Shown here: positions 8,367-14,312 of the stretch, in pieces | Layout: each line of letters opens with the position of its first letter | Numbering within the stretch: the stretch's first letter is position 1 | From: an uncultured Veillonella sp. | GTDB taxonomy: Bacteria; Bacillota; Negativicutes; Veillonellales; Veillonellaceae | Direction of reading: 5' to 3' | DNA length: 17,194 nt | NCBI GenBank assembly: GCA_900556785.1 | Contig: USQK01000035.1 | Coordinates: 1-17,194, forward strand | Notes under the pieces: model-generated | The model's input: the letters and a program-made list of their open reading frames with translations, nothing else | What the model was told of the DNA's origin: nothing | Database searches by the model: none | Program-made: the position numbers and the translations under genes

Positions 8367-8771
8367 ATGAGTGAAGAACGAAAACATATTGAAGTTGTAG
8401 CAGCAATTATCAAAAAAGATAATACTATATTAGCTACTCAACGTGGTTATGGTGATCTAAAAGATGGTTGGGAGTTTCCAGGTGGTAAGGTTGAACCTGG
8501 CGAAGCTCACGAGGTAGCACTCAAAAGAGAAATACATGAAGAACTAGAAGCGGAGATTACCGTTCTGGAACATATTATTACTATTGAATATACAGGGTAT
8601 GAGAAGTTTGATTTAACAATGCATTGTTATTTATGTTCTTTAGTAAATGATTCTGATATTACTCTATTAGAACACGAAGCGGCAAAATGGCTTTCAAAAG
8701 AGAATTTATACTCAGTAGATTGGTTACCTGCTGATATTGATGCAGTAGATGCGATCTCTAAACGTTTATAA
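8367..8771 (+). CDS. NUDIX hydrolase, (deoxy)nucleoside triphosphate pyrophosphohydrolase type
   Basis: 134-residue NUDIX protein of MutT/NudG size. The NUDIX box is complete: G40, five residues, E46, seven residues, then REIHEEL (54-60), with the metal-binding glutamates E58 and E59. The usual Gly after the EE pair is replaced (LEAEI), as in many MutT2/NudG-like members. EFPGGK before the box is typical of enzymes that cleave dNTPs or oxidised nucleotides to the monophosphate. The gene begins 6 bases after the helicase stop, and its AAGGA site overlaps that stop, so the two are co-translated. That link suggests a joint task, for example removing modified nucleotides or a nucleotide signal, but the substrate is unknown. 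Confidence 0.88.
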   Translation: MSEERKHIEVVAAIIKKDNTILATQRGYGDLKDGWEFPGGKVEPGEAHEVALKREIHEELEAEITVLEHIITIEYTGYEKFDLTMHCYLCSLVNDSDITLLEHEAAKWLSKENLYSVDWLPADIDAVDAISKRL

Positions 8772-8781
8772 CATAATATAT

Positions 8782-8820
8782 AAAGGTATGCTTATTATGA
8801 TATAAGTGTACCTTTTATTT
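8782..8820 (+). terminator. Intrinsic terminator after the helicase-NUDIX cassette
   Basis: The outer arms AAAGGTA (8782-8788) and TACCTTT (8809-8815), two G-U pairs, and the inner arms CTTAT (8791-8795) and ATAAG (8802-8806) form a 14-bp stem around a six-base loop. TATTT follows. The stem is AT-rich, so it may be moderate in strength. Confidence 0.65.
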
Positions 8821-8898
8821 TAATGGATAGCCTATTTGTAATGTACAAGAATTATTAGTGCATATATAAGTATTGTTCAAATTATATTTTGATATTCA

Positions 8899-8927
8899 TT
8901 GTCCATACTTTCATATCGTTATATAAT
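8899..8927 (+). promoter_or_regulatory. Promoter of the sulfurtransferase gene
   Basis: TTGTCC (8899-8904), 17 bases, then a perfect TATAAT (8922-8927). The leader to the ATG is about 45 bases. Confidence 0.65.
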
Positions 8928-8977
8928 AATATTATCAAATTTGTATTTTTCGATATAATAAAAAGAAAGGAGTACAT

Positions 8978-9796
8978 ATGTCAAATTTTATCACTCCTAA
9001 AGAATTACTATCTTGTCTCGATGAGGTTATCATCTTAGATGCTCGAGGTTATCAAGATTATAAACAAGGTCATATTAAGGGGGCTTTTCCTGTAGATTTA
9101 AATAAGGATTTAACAGGTCCTTTGGGCGAGCATGGCGGTCGTCATCCATTGCCGGATATGGAGCGTTTGGCTCATACTTTTGAGTCTTACGGGATCACTC
9201 GTGATTCCAAGGTTGTTGTATATGACTCTTGGCTTTTCTTGGCGGGACGTTTATGGTGGACGTTGCGCTACATGGGTTTAACGGATGTACGCGTATTGTC
9301 GGGCGGTATTGAACGTTGGGTTAAAGAAGGTCATATTCTTACTAAAGATCCTACTCCGTTGCCTACAGAACCAACAGTTTTTAATTATGAATTACAAACT
9401 CACATGGTTATGAGTCGTGATGAGGTTCTCAAGGCTAGTGAAAGCGGGGATCATGTTATCATTGATGCTCGTGCGCCGTTCCGCTACGATGGGTCTCAAG
9501 TAGATACGATGGATGGCATGACTGGTCACATTCCTGGTGCTGTTAATCATTTTTATGAAAGTGGCTATACCGCAGATGGTCCTAAGTCTGTAAGAGATTT
9601 AGAAGCTCAGTATTATAATGAAATCTACCAAAATAGACCTGTTGTAACTTACTGTGGCTCAGGGGTAACCGCTTGTAATGCGCTGTTAACTATGAGCGAA
9701 GTAGGGCTTGAATCGGCTTTATATGTTGGTAGCTCTAGTGATTGGGTAACCTATGACGGTTTCCCACTTAAGACTGGTGTAGAAACATTACGATAA
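8978..9796 (+). CDS. Sulfurtransferase with two rhodanese domains (thiosulfate/3-mercaptopyruvate type)
   Basis: 272-residue tandem rhodanese that transfers sulfane sulfur from thiosulfate or 3-mercaptopyruvate to an acceptor such as cyanide or a thiol protein. The N-terminal domain (about 1-125) has LDAR, the GHIKGA rhodanese motif and VVYD but no cysteine at the active-site position, as usual for the non-catalytic copy. The C-terminal domain (about 140-272) has IDAR, GHIPGA and the active-site loop CGSGVTAC with catalytic Cys226. The CGSGVTA form of this loop is the one typical of 3-mercaptopyruvate sulfurtransferases such as E. coli SseA; thiosulfate-specific enzymes carry CRxGVT. The ATG follows AAAGGAG at normal distance. 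The small membrane-protein gene begins 13 bases after the stop and is probably co-transcribed. Confidence 0.9.
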   Translation: MSNFITPKELLSCLDEVIILDARGYQDYKQGHIKGAFPVDLNKDLTGPLGEHGGRHPLPDMERLAHTFESYGITRDSKVVVYDSWLFLAGRLWWTLRYMGLTDVRVLSGGIERWVKEGHILTKDPTPLPTEPTVFNYELQTHMVMSRDEVLKASESGDHVIIDARAPFRYDGSQVDTMDGMTGHIPGAVNHFYESGYTADGPKSVRDLEAQYYNEIYQNRPVVTYCGSGVTACNALLTMSEVGLESALYVGSSSDWVTYDGFPLKTGVETLR

Positions 9797-9809
9797 TACA
9801 GGAGGGCAA

Positions 9810-10034
9810 ATGAAAATTTTAAAACATCTACTAACCCTTGTTGCGTTTGGTTATTTGTGTTATCACATCTATACATTCGGGCCCGGCATGTTTAATGTTA
9901 CGGTGTTGGTAATTCTTGTTTTATCTTCCATAGCTAATTATTTCCGTGAAAAACGTGAAAGTGATCTTAAAGCAAATGAAAACGCTCGAAAGGCTCGTGC
10001 GGAAGCAAGACATGCAAAGAAACACAAACAATAG
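9810..10034 (+). CDS. Small membrane protein of unknown function
   Basis: 74 residues behind a strong AGGAGG site. Two hydrophobic segments (about 4-22 and 28-45) are joined by a short TFGPG turn. They are followed by a highly charged tail rich in Lys, Arg, Glu and Ala (EKRESDLKANENARKARAEA), probably a cytoplasmic helix or short coiled coil. No known domain is recognised. The gene starts 13 bases after the sulfurtransferase stop and must be read from the same transcript unless it has its own promoter. The good ribosome-binding site, ordinary codon use and membrane topology argue that it is real. Confidence 0.75.
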   Translation: MKILKHLLTLVAFGYLCYHIYTFGPGMFNVTVLVILVLSSIANYFREKRESDLKANENARKARAEARHAKKHKQ

Positions 10035-10099
10035 TAATGTACAATTTTCTGGCTAAACTGTATAACATACTATAATTGCTAGTATATATAAGAATATTT

Positions 10100-10145
10100 T
10101 TGAAATATAAGGAAAATGTTGAAATATAAGGAAAATGTTGAAATA
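10100..10145 (+). repeat. 19-bp tandem repeat, 2.4 copies
   Basis: The unit TGAAATATAAGGAAAATGT occurs identically at 10101-10119 and 10120-10138, and seven bases of a third copy follow. Because each unit is preceded by T, the array holds three TTGAAA hexamers 19 bases apart (10100, 10119, 10138). Confidence 0.95.
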
Positions 10146-10166
10146 GAGGCTTTCACAAACTATATT
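10138..10166 (+). promoter_or_regulatory. Promoter of the exonuclease III gene
   Basis: TTGAAA (10138-10143), provided by the last copy of the tandem repeat, stands exactly 17 bases from TATATT (10161-10166). The start codon follows about 30 bases after the expected transcription start. Confidence 0.6.
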
Positions 10167-10202
10167 AGTATGTAAAAGCACTATTAGAATAAGGAGTAAG
10201 CA

Positions 10203-10958
10203 TTGAAATTAATTTCTTGGAATGTAAACGGCCTTCGTGCGGCTGTAACAAAAGGATTTATGGAATCCTTTAACGAACTGGATGCAGATATTTTCTGTTT
10301 ACAAGAAACAAAATTGCAACCTGATCAAATTTCTTTGGAATTGCCAGGTTATGAGCAATATTGGAATAGTGCTGTGAAAAAAGGCTATAGTGGTACGGCT
10401 GTATTCACGCGTATTAAACCGTTGTCCGTAACTAATGGTATCGGCATTGAAGAACACGATCAAGAGGGCCGTGTTATTACTGCTGAATATGACAATTTCT
10501 ATTTAGTATGTTGCTATACGCCAAATAGCCAACGTGAATTGGCTCGTCTTGAGTACCGCATGACTTGGGAAGATGCATTCCGCAACTATTTACTTGAGTT
10601 AGATGAGAAAAAACCAGTCATTCTCTGTGGGGACCTTAACGTGGCTCACCAAGAAATCGACCTTAAAAATCCTAAGACAAACCGTAAAAATGCAGGCTTC
10701 TCCGACGAAGAACGTGCAAAAATGACCGAACTGTTAGGTGCTGGTTTTACAGATACATTCCGTCACCTGTATCCAGATGCTATTGAGGAATATAGCTGGT
10801 GGTCTTATATGGGTAAAGCTCGTGAACGAAATACGGGATGGAGAATTGACTATTTCATCACCTCTAAACGTCTTGATGACAAAATTCAAGAAGCTAAAAT
10901 TCACCAACAAATCTTTGGCTCTGATCACTGCCCAGTAGAATTAGATATCGATTTATAA
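10203..10958 (+). CDS. xth: Exodeoxyribonuclease III (AP endonuclease)
   Basis: 251-residue enzyme of the ExoIII/APE1 family. It cuts the backbone at abasic sites and removes 3' blocking groups in base-excision repair, and it also has 3'-5' exonuclease activity. All family motifs are present: SWNVNGLRA with Asn7, LQETK with metal ligand Glu35, CYTPN with Tyr105, GDLNVAH with Asp144 and Asn146, the NRKNAGFSDEER segment, and the C-terminal SDHCPVE with catalytic His242. The length is normal. Translation starts at TTG 10203, because the conserved N-terminus begins there and AAGGAG (10191-10196) lies 6 bases upstream. The gene is transcribed from its own promoter in the repeat region. Confidence 0.95.
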   Translation: MKLISWNVNGLRAAVTKGFMESFNELDADIFCLQETKLQPDQISLELPGYEQYWNSAVKKGYSGTAVFTRIKPLSVTNGIGIEEHDQEGRVITAEYDNFYLVCCYTPNSQRELARLEYRMTWEDAFRNYLLELDEKKPVILCGDLNVAHQEIDLKNPKTNRKNAGFSDEERAKMTELLGAGFTDTFRHLYPDAIEEYSWWSYMGKARERNTGWRIDYFITSKRLDDKIQEAKIHQQIFGSDHCPVELDIDL

Positions 10959-10977
10959 TATATTGAAAGTATAATCT

Positions 10978-11003
10978 ACAGCCTCATCTTAGGATGGGGC
11001 TGT
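10978..11003 (+). terminator. Hairpin between xth and queC, terminator or attenuator
   Basis: An 11-bp stem with one G-U pair (10978-10988 with 10993-11003) closes a TTAG tetraloop. A proper T-run is missing after it (TGTAATA), so termination is likely incomplete, and queC may be reached by read-through from xth. A TATAAT at 10970-10975 lies just before it but has no -35 partner. Confidence 0.5.
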
Positions 11004-11026
11004 TGTAATAGGTGAAAGGAGACCTT

Positions 11027-11716
11027 ATGGCACAAAAACAAAAGGCTGTTGTCCTATTCAGCGGTGGTGTAGATAGTACTACATGTTTAGCGCTAGCTAT
11101 TGAAAGATTTGGCAAAGACAATGTAGTGCCATTATCCATTCAATATGGTCAAAAACATAGTAAAGAACTAGAGGCTGCTGCATCTATTCTCGCTTATTAT
11201 GGCATTGAAGGTAAAACGATGGATGTCACTAAATTGTTTGCCTTCAGCAATTGCTCTTTATTGACCCAATCCACAGAGGCAATACCTCAAGGTTCATACA
11301 AGGAACAACAAGAAACAGAAGGAGAAGGTACGGTTAGCACCTATGTGCCATTTAGAAATGGTCTATTCCTATCTGCGGCGGCTTCCTTAGCCTTATCTCT
11401 AGACTGCGGCTATATCTACTATGGTGCCCATAGCGATGATGCGGCTGGTAACGCATACCCAGACTGTACAGAACACTTCTATAAATCTATGGGCGATGCT
11501 ATCTTCGAAGGATCCGGCAAAGAATGCTCTTTAGAAGCACCATTCATCAACCATAACAAAGCAGACGTCGTAAAAGAAGGCCTACGACTCGGCGTACCAT
11601 ACCACCTAACATGGTCCTGCTACGAAGGCGGCGACAAACCATGCGGACACTGCGGCACCTGTATCGATAGAGCCGAAGCATTCCGCGCCAACGGCGTCGA
11701 AGACCCAGCACAATAA
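11027..11716 (+). CDS. queC: 7-cyano-7-deazaguanine (preQ0) synthase QueC
   Basis: ATP-dependent enzyme that converts 7-carboxy-7-deazaguanine and ammonia to preQ0, the nitrile precursor of queuosine in tRNA. The PP-loop SGGVDS (12-17) that binds ATP is near the N-terminus, followed by PLSIQYGQKH. The conserved YVPFRN and GAHSDDAAGNAYPDC stretches lie in the middle. The C-terminal zinc site is complete: Cys198, Cys206, Cys209 and Cys212 in CYEGGDKPCGHCGTC. The start is ATG 11027, with AAAGGAG at 11015-11021; a GTG at 11012 lies within the ribosome-binding region and is unlikely. The product has 229 residues, normal for QueC. The other preQ0 genes (queD, queE, folE) are not in the window. The last 50 or so codons are noticeably rich in C at the third position. 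Confidence 0.95.
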   Translation: MAQKQKAVVLFSGGVDSTTCLALAIERFGKDNVVPLSIQYGQKHSKELEAAASILAYYGIEGKTMDVTKLFAFSNCSLLTQSTEAIPQGSYKEQQETEGEGTVSTYVPFRNGLFLSAAASLALSLDCGYIYYGAHSDDAAGNAYPDCTEHFYKSMGDAIFEGSGKECSLEAPFINHNKADVVKEGLRLGVPYHLTWSCYEGGDKPCGHCGTCIDRAEAFRANGVEDPAQ

Positions 11717-11753
11717 TAGAATTTCTCTATACCCACCAAAACTGGATTATATT

Positions 11754-11782
11754 AGTAGCCGCCATTTAGGCGGCTACTTTGC
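11754..11782 (+). terminator. Terminator after queC
   Basis: A 10-bp GC-rich perfect stem, AGTAGCCGCC (11754-11763) with GGCGGCTACT (11769-11778), closes an ATTTA loop. It is followed by only a short T-run (TTTG). The stem is strong and the tail weak. Confidence 0.7.
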
Positions 11783-11818
11783 ATATAAATTAATAGATAA
11801 GATACTATGTTTGCCTTG

Positions 11819-12026
11819 AGGCGGACTTCTACGTCGCTAATATTAGTTTATTTGTTGATTAACTAAATTCGCAGTGGCAGGAGATACCTTTTCAAAGAGC
11901 GACTTTGGCAGGTCGAGGCCCTAGGCCGATGACCGTATAGCCAGTGGAGCGATGAGGAAAGGTATCTCCTGACACCCCGTCCTTACCAACTTAACACTAA
12001 TAGTAGATTTACATATAAGTCCGCCT
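11819..12026. repeat. 208-bp highly self-complementary element, MITE-like or structured RNA
   Basis: The ends are perfect 10-bp inverted repeats, AGGCGGACTT (11819-11828) and AAGTCCGCCT (12017-12026). Inside, CTAATATTAGT (11837-11847) pairs with ACTAATAGTAG (11996-12006) with one mismatch. A 14-bp perfect arm (11878-11891 with 11958-11971) extends by a G-U and a C-G pair inward, and by three pairs past one mismatch outward. The core folds again: TGGC (11906-11909) with GCCA (11940-11943), GGTC (11911-11914) with GACC (11931-11934), and GGCC with GGCC around CTA. No open reading frame of note lies in it. It is distinctly more GC-rich than its flanks. No clear target-site duplication was found. 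It could be a non-autonomous mobile repeat or an RNA gene; the sequence shows only the structure. Confidence 0.75.
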
Positions 12027-12039
12027 ACAACCAAATTGA

Positions 12040-12068
12040 TTGCGAAAATATTAGATATATGTTAATAT
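12040..12068 (+). promoter_or_regulatory. Possible promoter of the queT leader
   Basis: TTGCGA (12040-12045), 17 bases, TAATAT (12063-12068). Both boxes are imperfect. Transcription would begin near 12075, some 20 bases before the riboswitch stem. Confidence 0.35.
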
Positions 12069-12097
12069 TAGAACTGCCTAAAGGCGACAACTAAATA

Positions 12098-12137
12098 AGA
12101 CAGTTTGAAACCATCCTGTCTCTAAACAAAACTACGG
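12098..12137 (+). ncRNA. preQ1 class I riboswitch aptamer
   Basis: A 6-bp stem, AGACAG (12098-12103) with CTGTCT (12116-12121), closes a 12-base loop holding AAACCATC. An A-rich tail ending in AAAACTACGG (12128-12137) follows. A short stem, a loop of 11-13 bases and an A-rich tail with ACUA-like end is the layout of preQ1-I aptamers, where tail and loop form a pseudoknot around the ligand. The gene downstream is queT, a classic target. The assignment rests on this pattern and context, not on a covariance search. Confidence 0.72.
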
Positions 12138-12187
12138 AAATTCATAAGCATTGTAAGCATGGTAGTTTTGCCATGCTTTTTTATTTT
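12127..12187 (+). terminator. Riboswitch expression platform: antiterminator and terminator
   Basis: The terminator is AAGCATGG (12155-12162) with CCATGCTT (12171-12178), followed by a T-rich run to 12187. Its loop contains GTAGTTTTG (12162-12170), which pairs perfectly over 9 bp with CAAAACTAC (12127-12135), the tail of the aptamer. Ligand binding would hold the tail in the pseudoknot and free the terminator; without ligand the antiterminator forms. This predicts repression of queT by queuosine precursor. Confidence 0.75.
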
Positions 12188-12202
12188 GAGGAGGTGAGTG
12201 TT

Positions 12203-12694
12203 ATGATTTCTACACGCAAATTGACTATTTCTGCCATGGTTGTGGCATTGTACATCGTTGTATTGTATGTAACGCAAAGCGTTTCCTTCGGGGCGTATCA
12301 AATTCGTATAGCAACATCATTATATGCACTTGCTTATGCCTTTCCGTTTTTGGTAATTCCAATGGGGATTGGTAACCTCATTTCTAATTTCCTATTCGGT
12401 GGTCTCGGTATCCTCGATATGGTAGGTGGCTTTGGTGTTGGCATCTTAACAACAGGTATAATCGTAGGTATGCGTAAGCTTGGCCTTAGTGCTTGGTGGG
12501 CAATTTTGCCTATTATCTTTGTTCCAGCATTATGTGTACCGTTATGGCTCAGCCCATTACTTGGCCTTCCATACTGGCCATTGGTATTGAACCTCATCGT
12601 AGGTCAAACAATTCCAGCAGTGCTTGGCTCTGTTTTGGTGAAAGCATTGATCAGCCGTCCTAGCATGGCTGCTTTATTAGGTGCTTTCAAATAA
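12203..12694 (+). CDS. queT: Queuosine precursor transporter QueT
   Basis: 163-residue integral membrane protein of the QueT family (COG4708), the substrate-binding S component of an energy-coupling-factor importer for queuosine precursors such as preQ1 or preQ0. About five to six hydrophobic segments fill the protein. Family-like stretches include the N-terminal TRKLTISAMVVALYIVVL, QIRIATSLYALAYAFPF, the glycine-rich GIGNLISNFLFGGLG and the LPYWPLV segment. The start is ATG 12203, 8 bases after GGAGG (12190-12194) in a long GAGGAGGTGA site; an in-frame ATG at 12173 lies inside the terminator hairpin and is not used. The leader carries a preQ1-type riboswitch, and queC is the next gene upstream. 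The ECF module (EcfA, EcfA', EcfT) is not in the window. Confidence 0.92.
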   Translation: MISTRKLTISAMVVALYIVVLYVTQSVSFGAYQIRIATSLYALAYAFPFLVIPMGIGNLISNFLFGGLGILDMVGGFGVGILTTGIIVGMRKLGLSAWWAILPIIFVPALCVPLWLSPLLGLPYWPLVLNLIVGQTIPAVLGSVLVKALISRPSMAALLGAFK

Positions 12695-12711
12695 AAAAAT
12701 TATAGTGAAAC

Positions 12712-12749
12712 AAAAAGGCGTAAGCTCGATATGAGCTTACGCCTTTTTT
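12712..12749. terminator. Bidirectional terminator between queT and glutamate dehydrogenase
   Basis: A perfect 16-bp stem (12712-12727 with 12733-12748) closes a GATAT loop. AAAAA at the left and TTTTTT at the right give a U-tract on either strand. It serves both convergent genes. Confidence 0.95.
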
Positions 12750-12778
12750 ATGGCTAAATGTTATGGAGGTTGAAAGTA

Positions 12779-14035
12779 TTAGCAGTTGTAGCCGCGCCAT
12801 TTAGTTTCTACTACGAGGCGTTCAAGGGCAACCATGTACGCTGCTTGACGAGGTGGTACATTGTATTTATGTTGCATTTCCCAAACTGCTTCAAAACTAT
12901 TTTGCATATTTTTAGTTAAGCGTTCATTAACTTCTTCTTCAGTCCAGTAGAAGCTTGCTTTGTTTTGTACCCATTCATAGTAGGATACAACTACGCCGCC
13001 GCCGTTTGCAAGAACGTCAGGAATGATGTCGATACCTTTTTCATAGAAGTATTTGTCTGCATCATTAGTAGTAGGGCCATTAGCACCTTCCAAGATGATT
13101 TTAGCTTGGATGTTTTCCATGTTGTCTTTGTTCAATTGGTTTTCAAGAGCTGCCATGTACAATACATCAACTGGTTGAGCCAATAATTCTTGCGCACCAA
13201 TTGTAGTCATACCTGGCTCGCTGTAACCTTCAAGGGAACGACCATGGGAGTTAGCATATTCGTATGCTTTTTCCACATCAATACCGTTAGGATTGTAGAT
13301 GTTAACGCTTACGTCGCCGATAGCAACAACTTTAGCGCCTGCTTGCGCAATGAGACGAGCACCTACGGAACCTACGTTACCGAAGCCTTGAACTGCTACA
13401 GTAAGGTTTTTAATGTCTAAGTTTTTCTTAGCTAAGTAACTTTGTAATGCGATGAGACAGCCGCGACCAGTTGCTTCATTACGACCTAAGGATCCGCCTA
13501 CTTCAATAGGTTTACCAGTAACGATACCAGGGCTCCATTCGCCTTTTAATGTGCTGTATTCATCAGCAATCCAGCTCATGATTTGGGCGTTTGTATTTAC
13601 GTCTGGTGCAGGCACGTCAGTATTTACGCCAATGATAGGAGCAATACGACGTACAAAGTTACGAGTCAAGCGTTCTAATTCGCGAGGGTTCAATGTTTTA
13701 GGATCAACCTTGATACCGCCTTTACCACCGCCATAAGGAATATTAGCGATAGCATTTTTAATAGTCATCCAAGCTGCCAATGCACGAACTTCGTTTTCGT
13801 CGGAGTCAGGATGGAAGCGAAGACCACCTTTAGCGCTACCACGTAATGTGGAGTGTTGGCAACGGTAACCTTCATATACGCGAACTTCACCATTGTCTAG
13901 TTGAAGAGGTACAGCTACTTTTAGTTCTCGTTCAGGATGACGTAATACTTCGTACTCACTACGAGAATAACCGAGCTTTTCTGCTGCTACATCTAACGTA
14001 TTTAGCATGTTTTCATAAGGATTATAACCACTCAT
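12779..14035 (-). CDS. gdhA: Glutamate dehydrogenase, NAD-type
   Basis: 418-residue enzyme that interconverts glutamate and 2-oxoglutarate plus ammonia, linking amino-acid breakdown to central metabolism. The N-terminal dimerisation and catalytic domain carries GSAKGGLRFHP with Lys69, PYGGGKGG with catalytic Lys105, and PAPDVNT with Asp145. The Rossmann domain has VQGFGNVGSVG (about 215-225), ending its second strand in AIGD, which suggests NAD rather than NADP as cofactor. The length and sequence are of the Firmicute GudB/RocG hexameric class, so rocG or gudB would be equally fair names. The ATG is preceded by AGGAGG (14046-14041, - strand). The gene is transcribed alone towards queT, and the bidirectional terminator follows its stop. 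Confidence 0.93.
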   Translation of the reverse strand: MSGYNPYENMLNTLDVAAEKLGYSRSEYEVLRHPERELKVAVPLQLDNGEVRVYEGYRCQHSTLRGSAKGGLRFHPDSDENEVRALAAWMTIKNAIANIPYGGGKGGIKVDPKTLNPRELERLTRNFVRRIAPIIGVNTDVPAPDVNTNAQIMSWIADEYSTLKGEWSPGIVTGKPIEVGGSLGRNEATGRGCLIALQSYLAKKNLDIKNLTVAVQGFGNVGSVGARLIAQAGAKVVAIGDVSVNIYNPNGIDVEKAYEYANSHGRSLEGYSEPGMTTIGAQELLAQPVDVLYMAALENQLNKDNMENIQAKIILEGANGPTTNDADKYFYEKGIDIIPDVLANGGGVVVSYYEWVQNKASFYWTEEEVNERLTKNMQNSFEAVWEMQHKYNVPPRQAAYMVALERLVVETKWRGYNC

Positions 14036-14133
14036 AATAACCTCCTGTATATAAGAGTAAATTAAGTTTTGCTAATTTTAGACATACTGTAGTATTCGAC
14101 GTTGTATACATAATACCCTTTATAATTTTATAA

Positions 14134-14178
14134 CTATATTCTATAGTTTTTAATGCTTGAAAAGTGTATAGAATATAG
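14134..14178. repeat. 12-bp inverted repeat upstream of glutamate dehydrogenase
   Basis: CTATATTCTATA (14134-14145) and TATAGAATATAG (14167-14178) are perfect inverted copies 21 bases apart. They lie about 100-145 bases upstream of the glutamate dehydrogenase start. The arms are AT-rich and have no T-run, so a pair of operator half-sites is more likely than a terminator. Confidence 0.6.
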
Positions 14179-14261
14179 ATATTTACTGTGATTATAGTCA
14201 CTCCTGGAGTTAGAGGTAAATCGTAGTTTTTACACTATAAATGGATACTTTTACAAAAAAT

Positions 14262-14297
14262 AAAAAGAGACCGATGAAAGATACTTTCACCGGTCTC
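14262..14297 (-). terminator. Terminator of the AGCS symporter gene
   Basis: GAGACCGATGAAAG (14267-14280) and CTTTCACCGGTCTC (14284-14297) form a 14-bp stem with one mismatch and a 3-base loop. The A-run at 14262-14266 gives a U-tract on the - strand. It lies 15 bases after the symporter stop. Confidence 0.88.
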
Positions 14298-14312
14298 ATA
14301 AGAGAATATATT

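Noticed and set aside
10067..10085. ATACTA/TAGTAT inverted repeat after the small membrane protein gene
   Set aside because: Six-base AT-only arms and no T-run; too weak to call a terminator.
11871..11980. CAGGAGATACC-like strings on both arms recall the B12 box of cobalamin riboswitches
   Set aside because: They are the two arms of one inverted repeat, the rest of the cobalamin aptamer is absent, and no B12-related gene follows.
12334..12597. Open frame of 87 codons on the - strand across queT
   Set aside because: Shadow of queT with proline-rich, unnatural composition and no ribosome-binding site.
13452..13736. Open frame of 94 codons on the + strand across glutamate dehydrogenase
   Set aside because: Antisense shadow of a highly conserved gene; no start signals.
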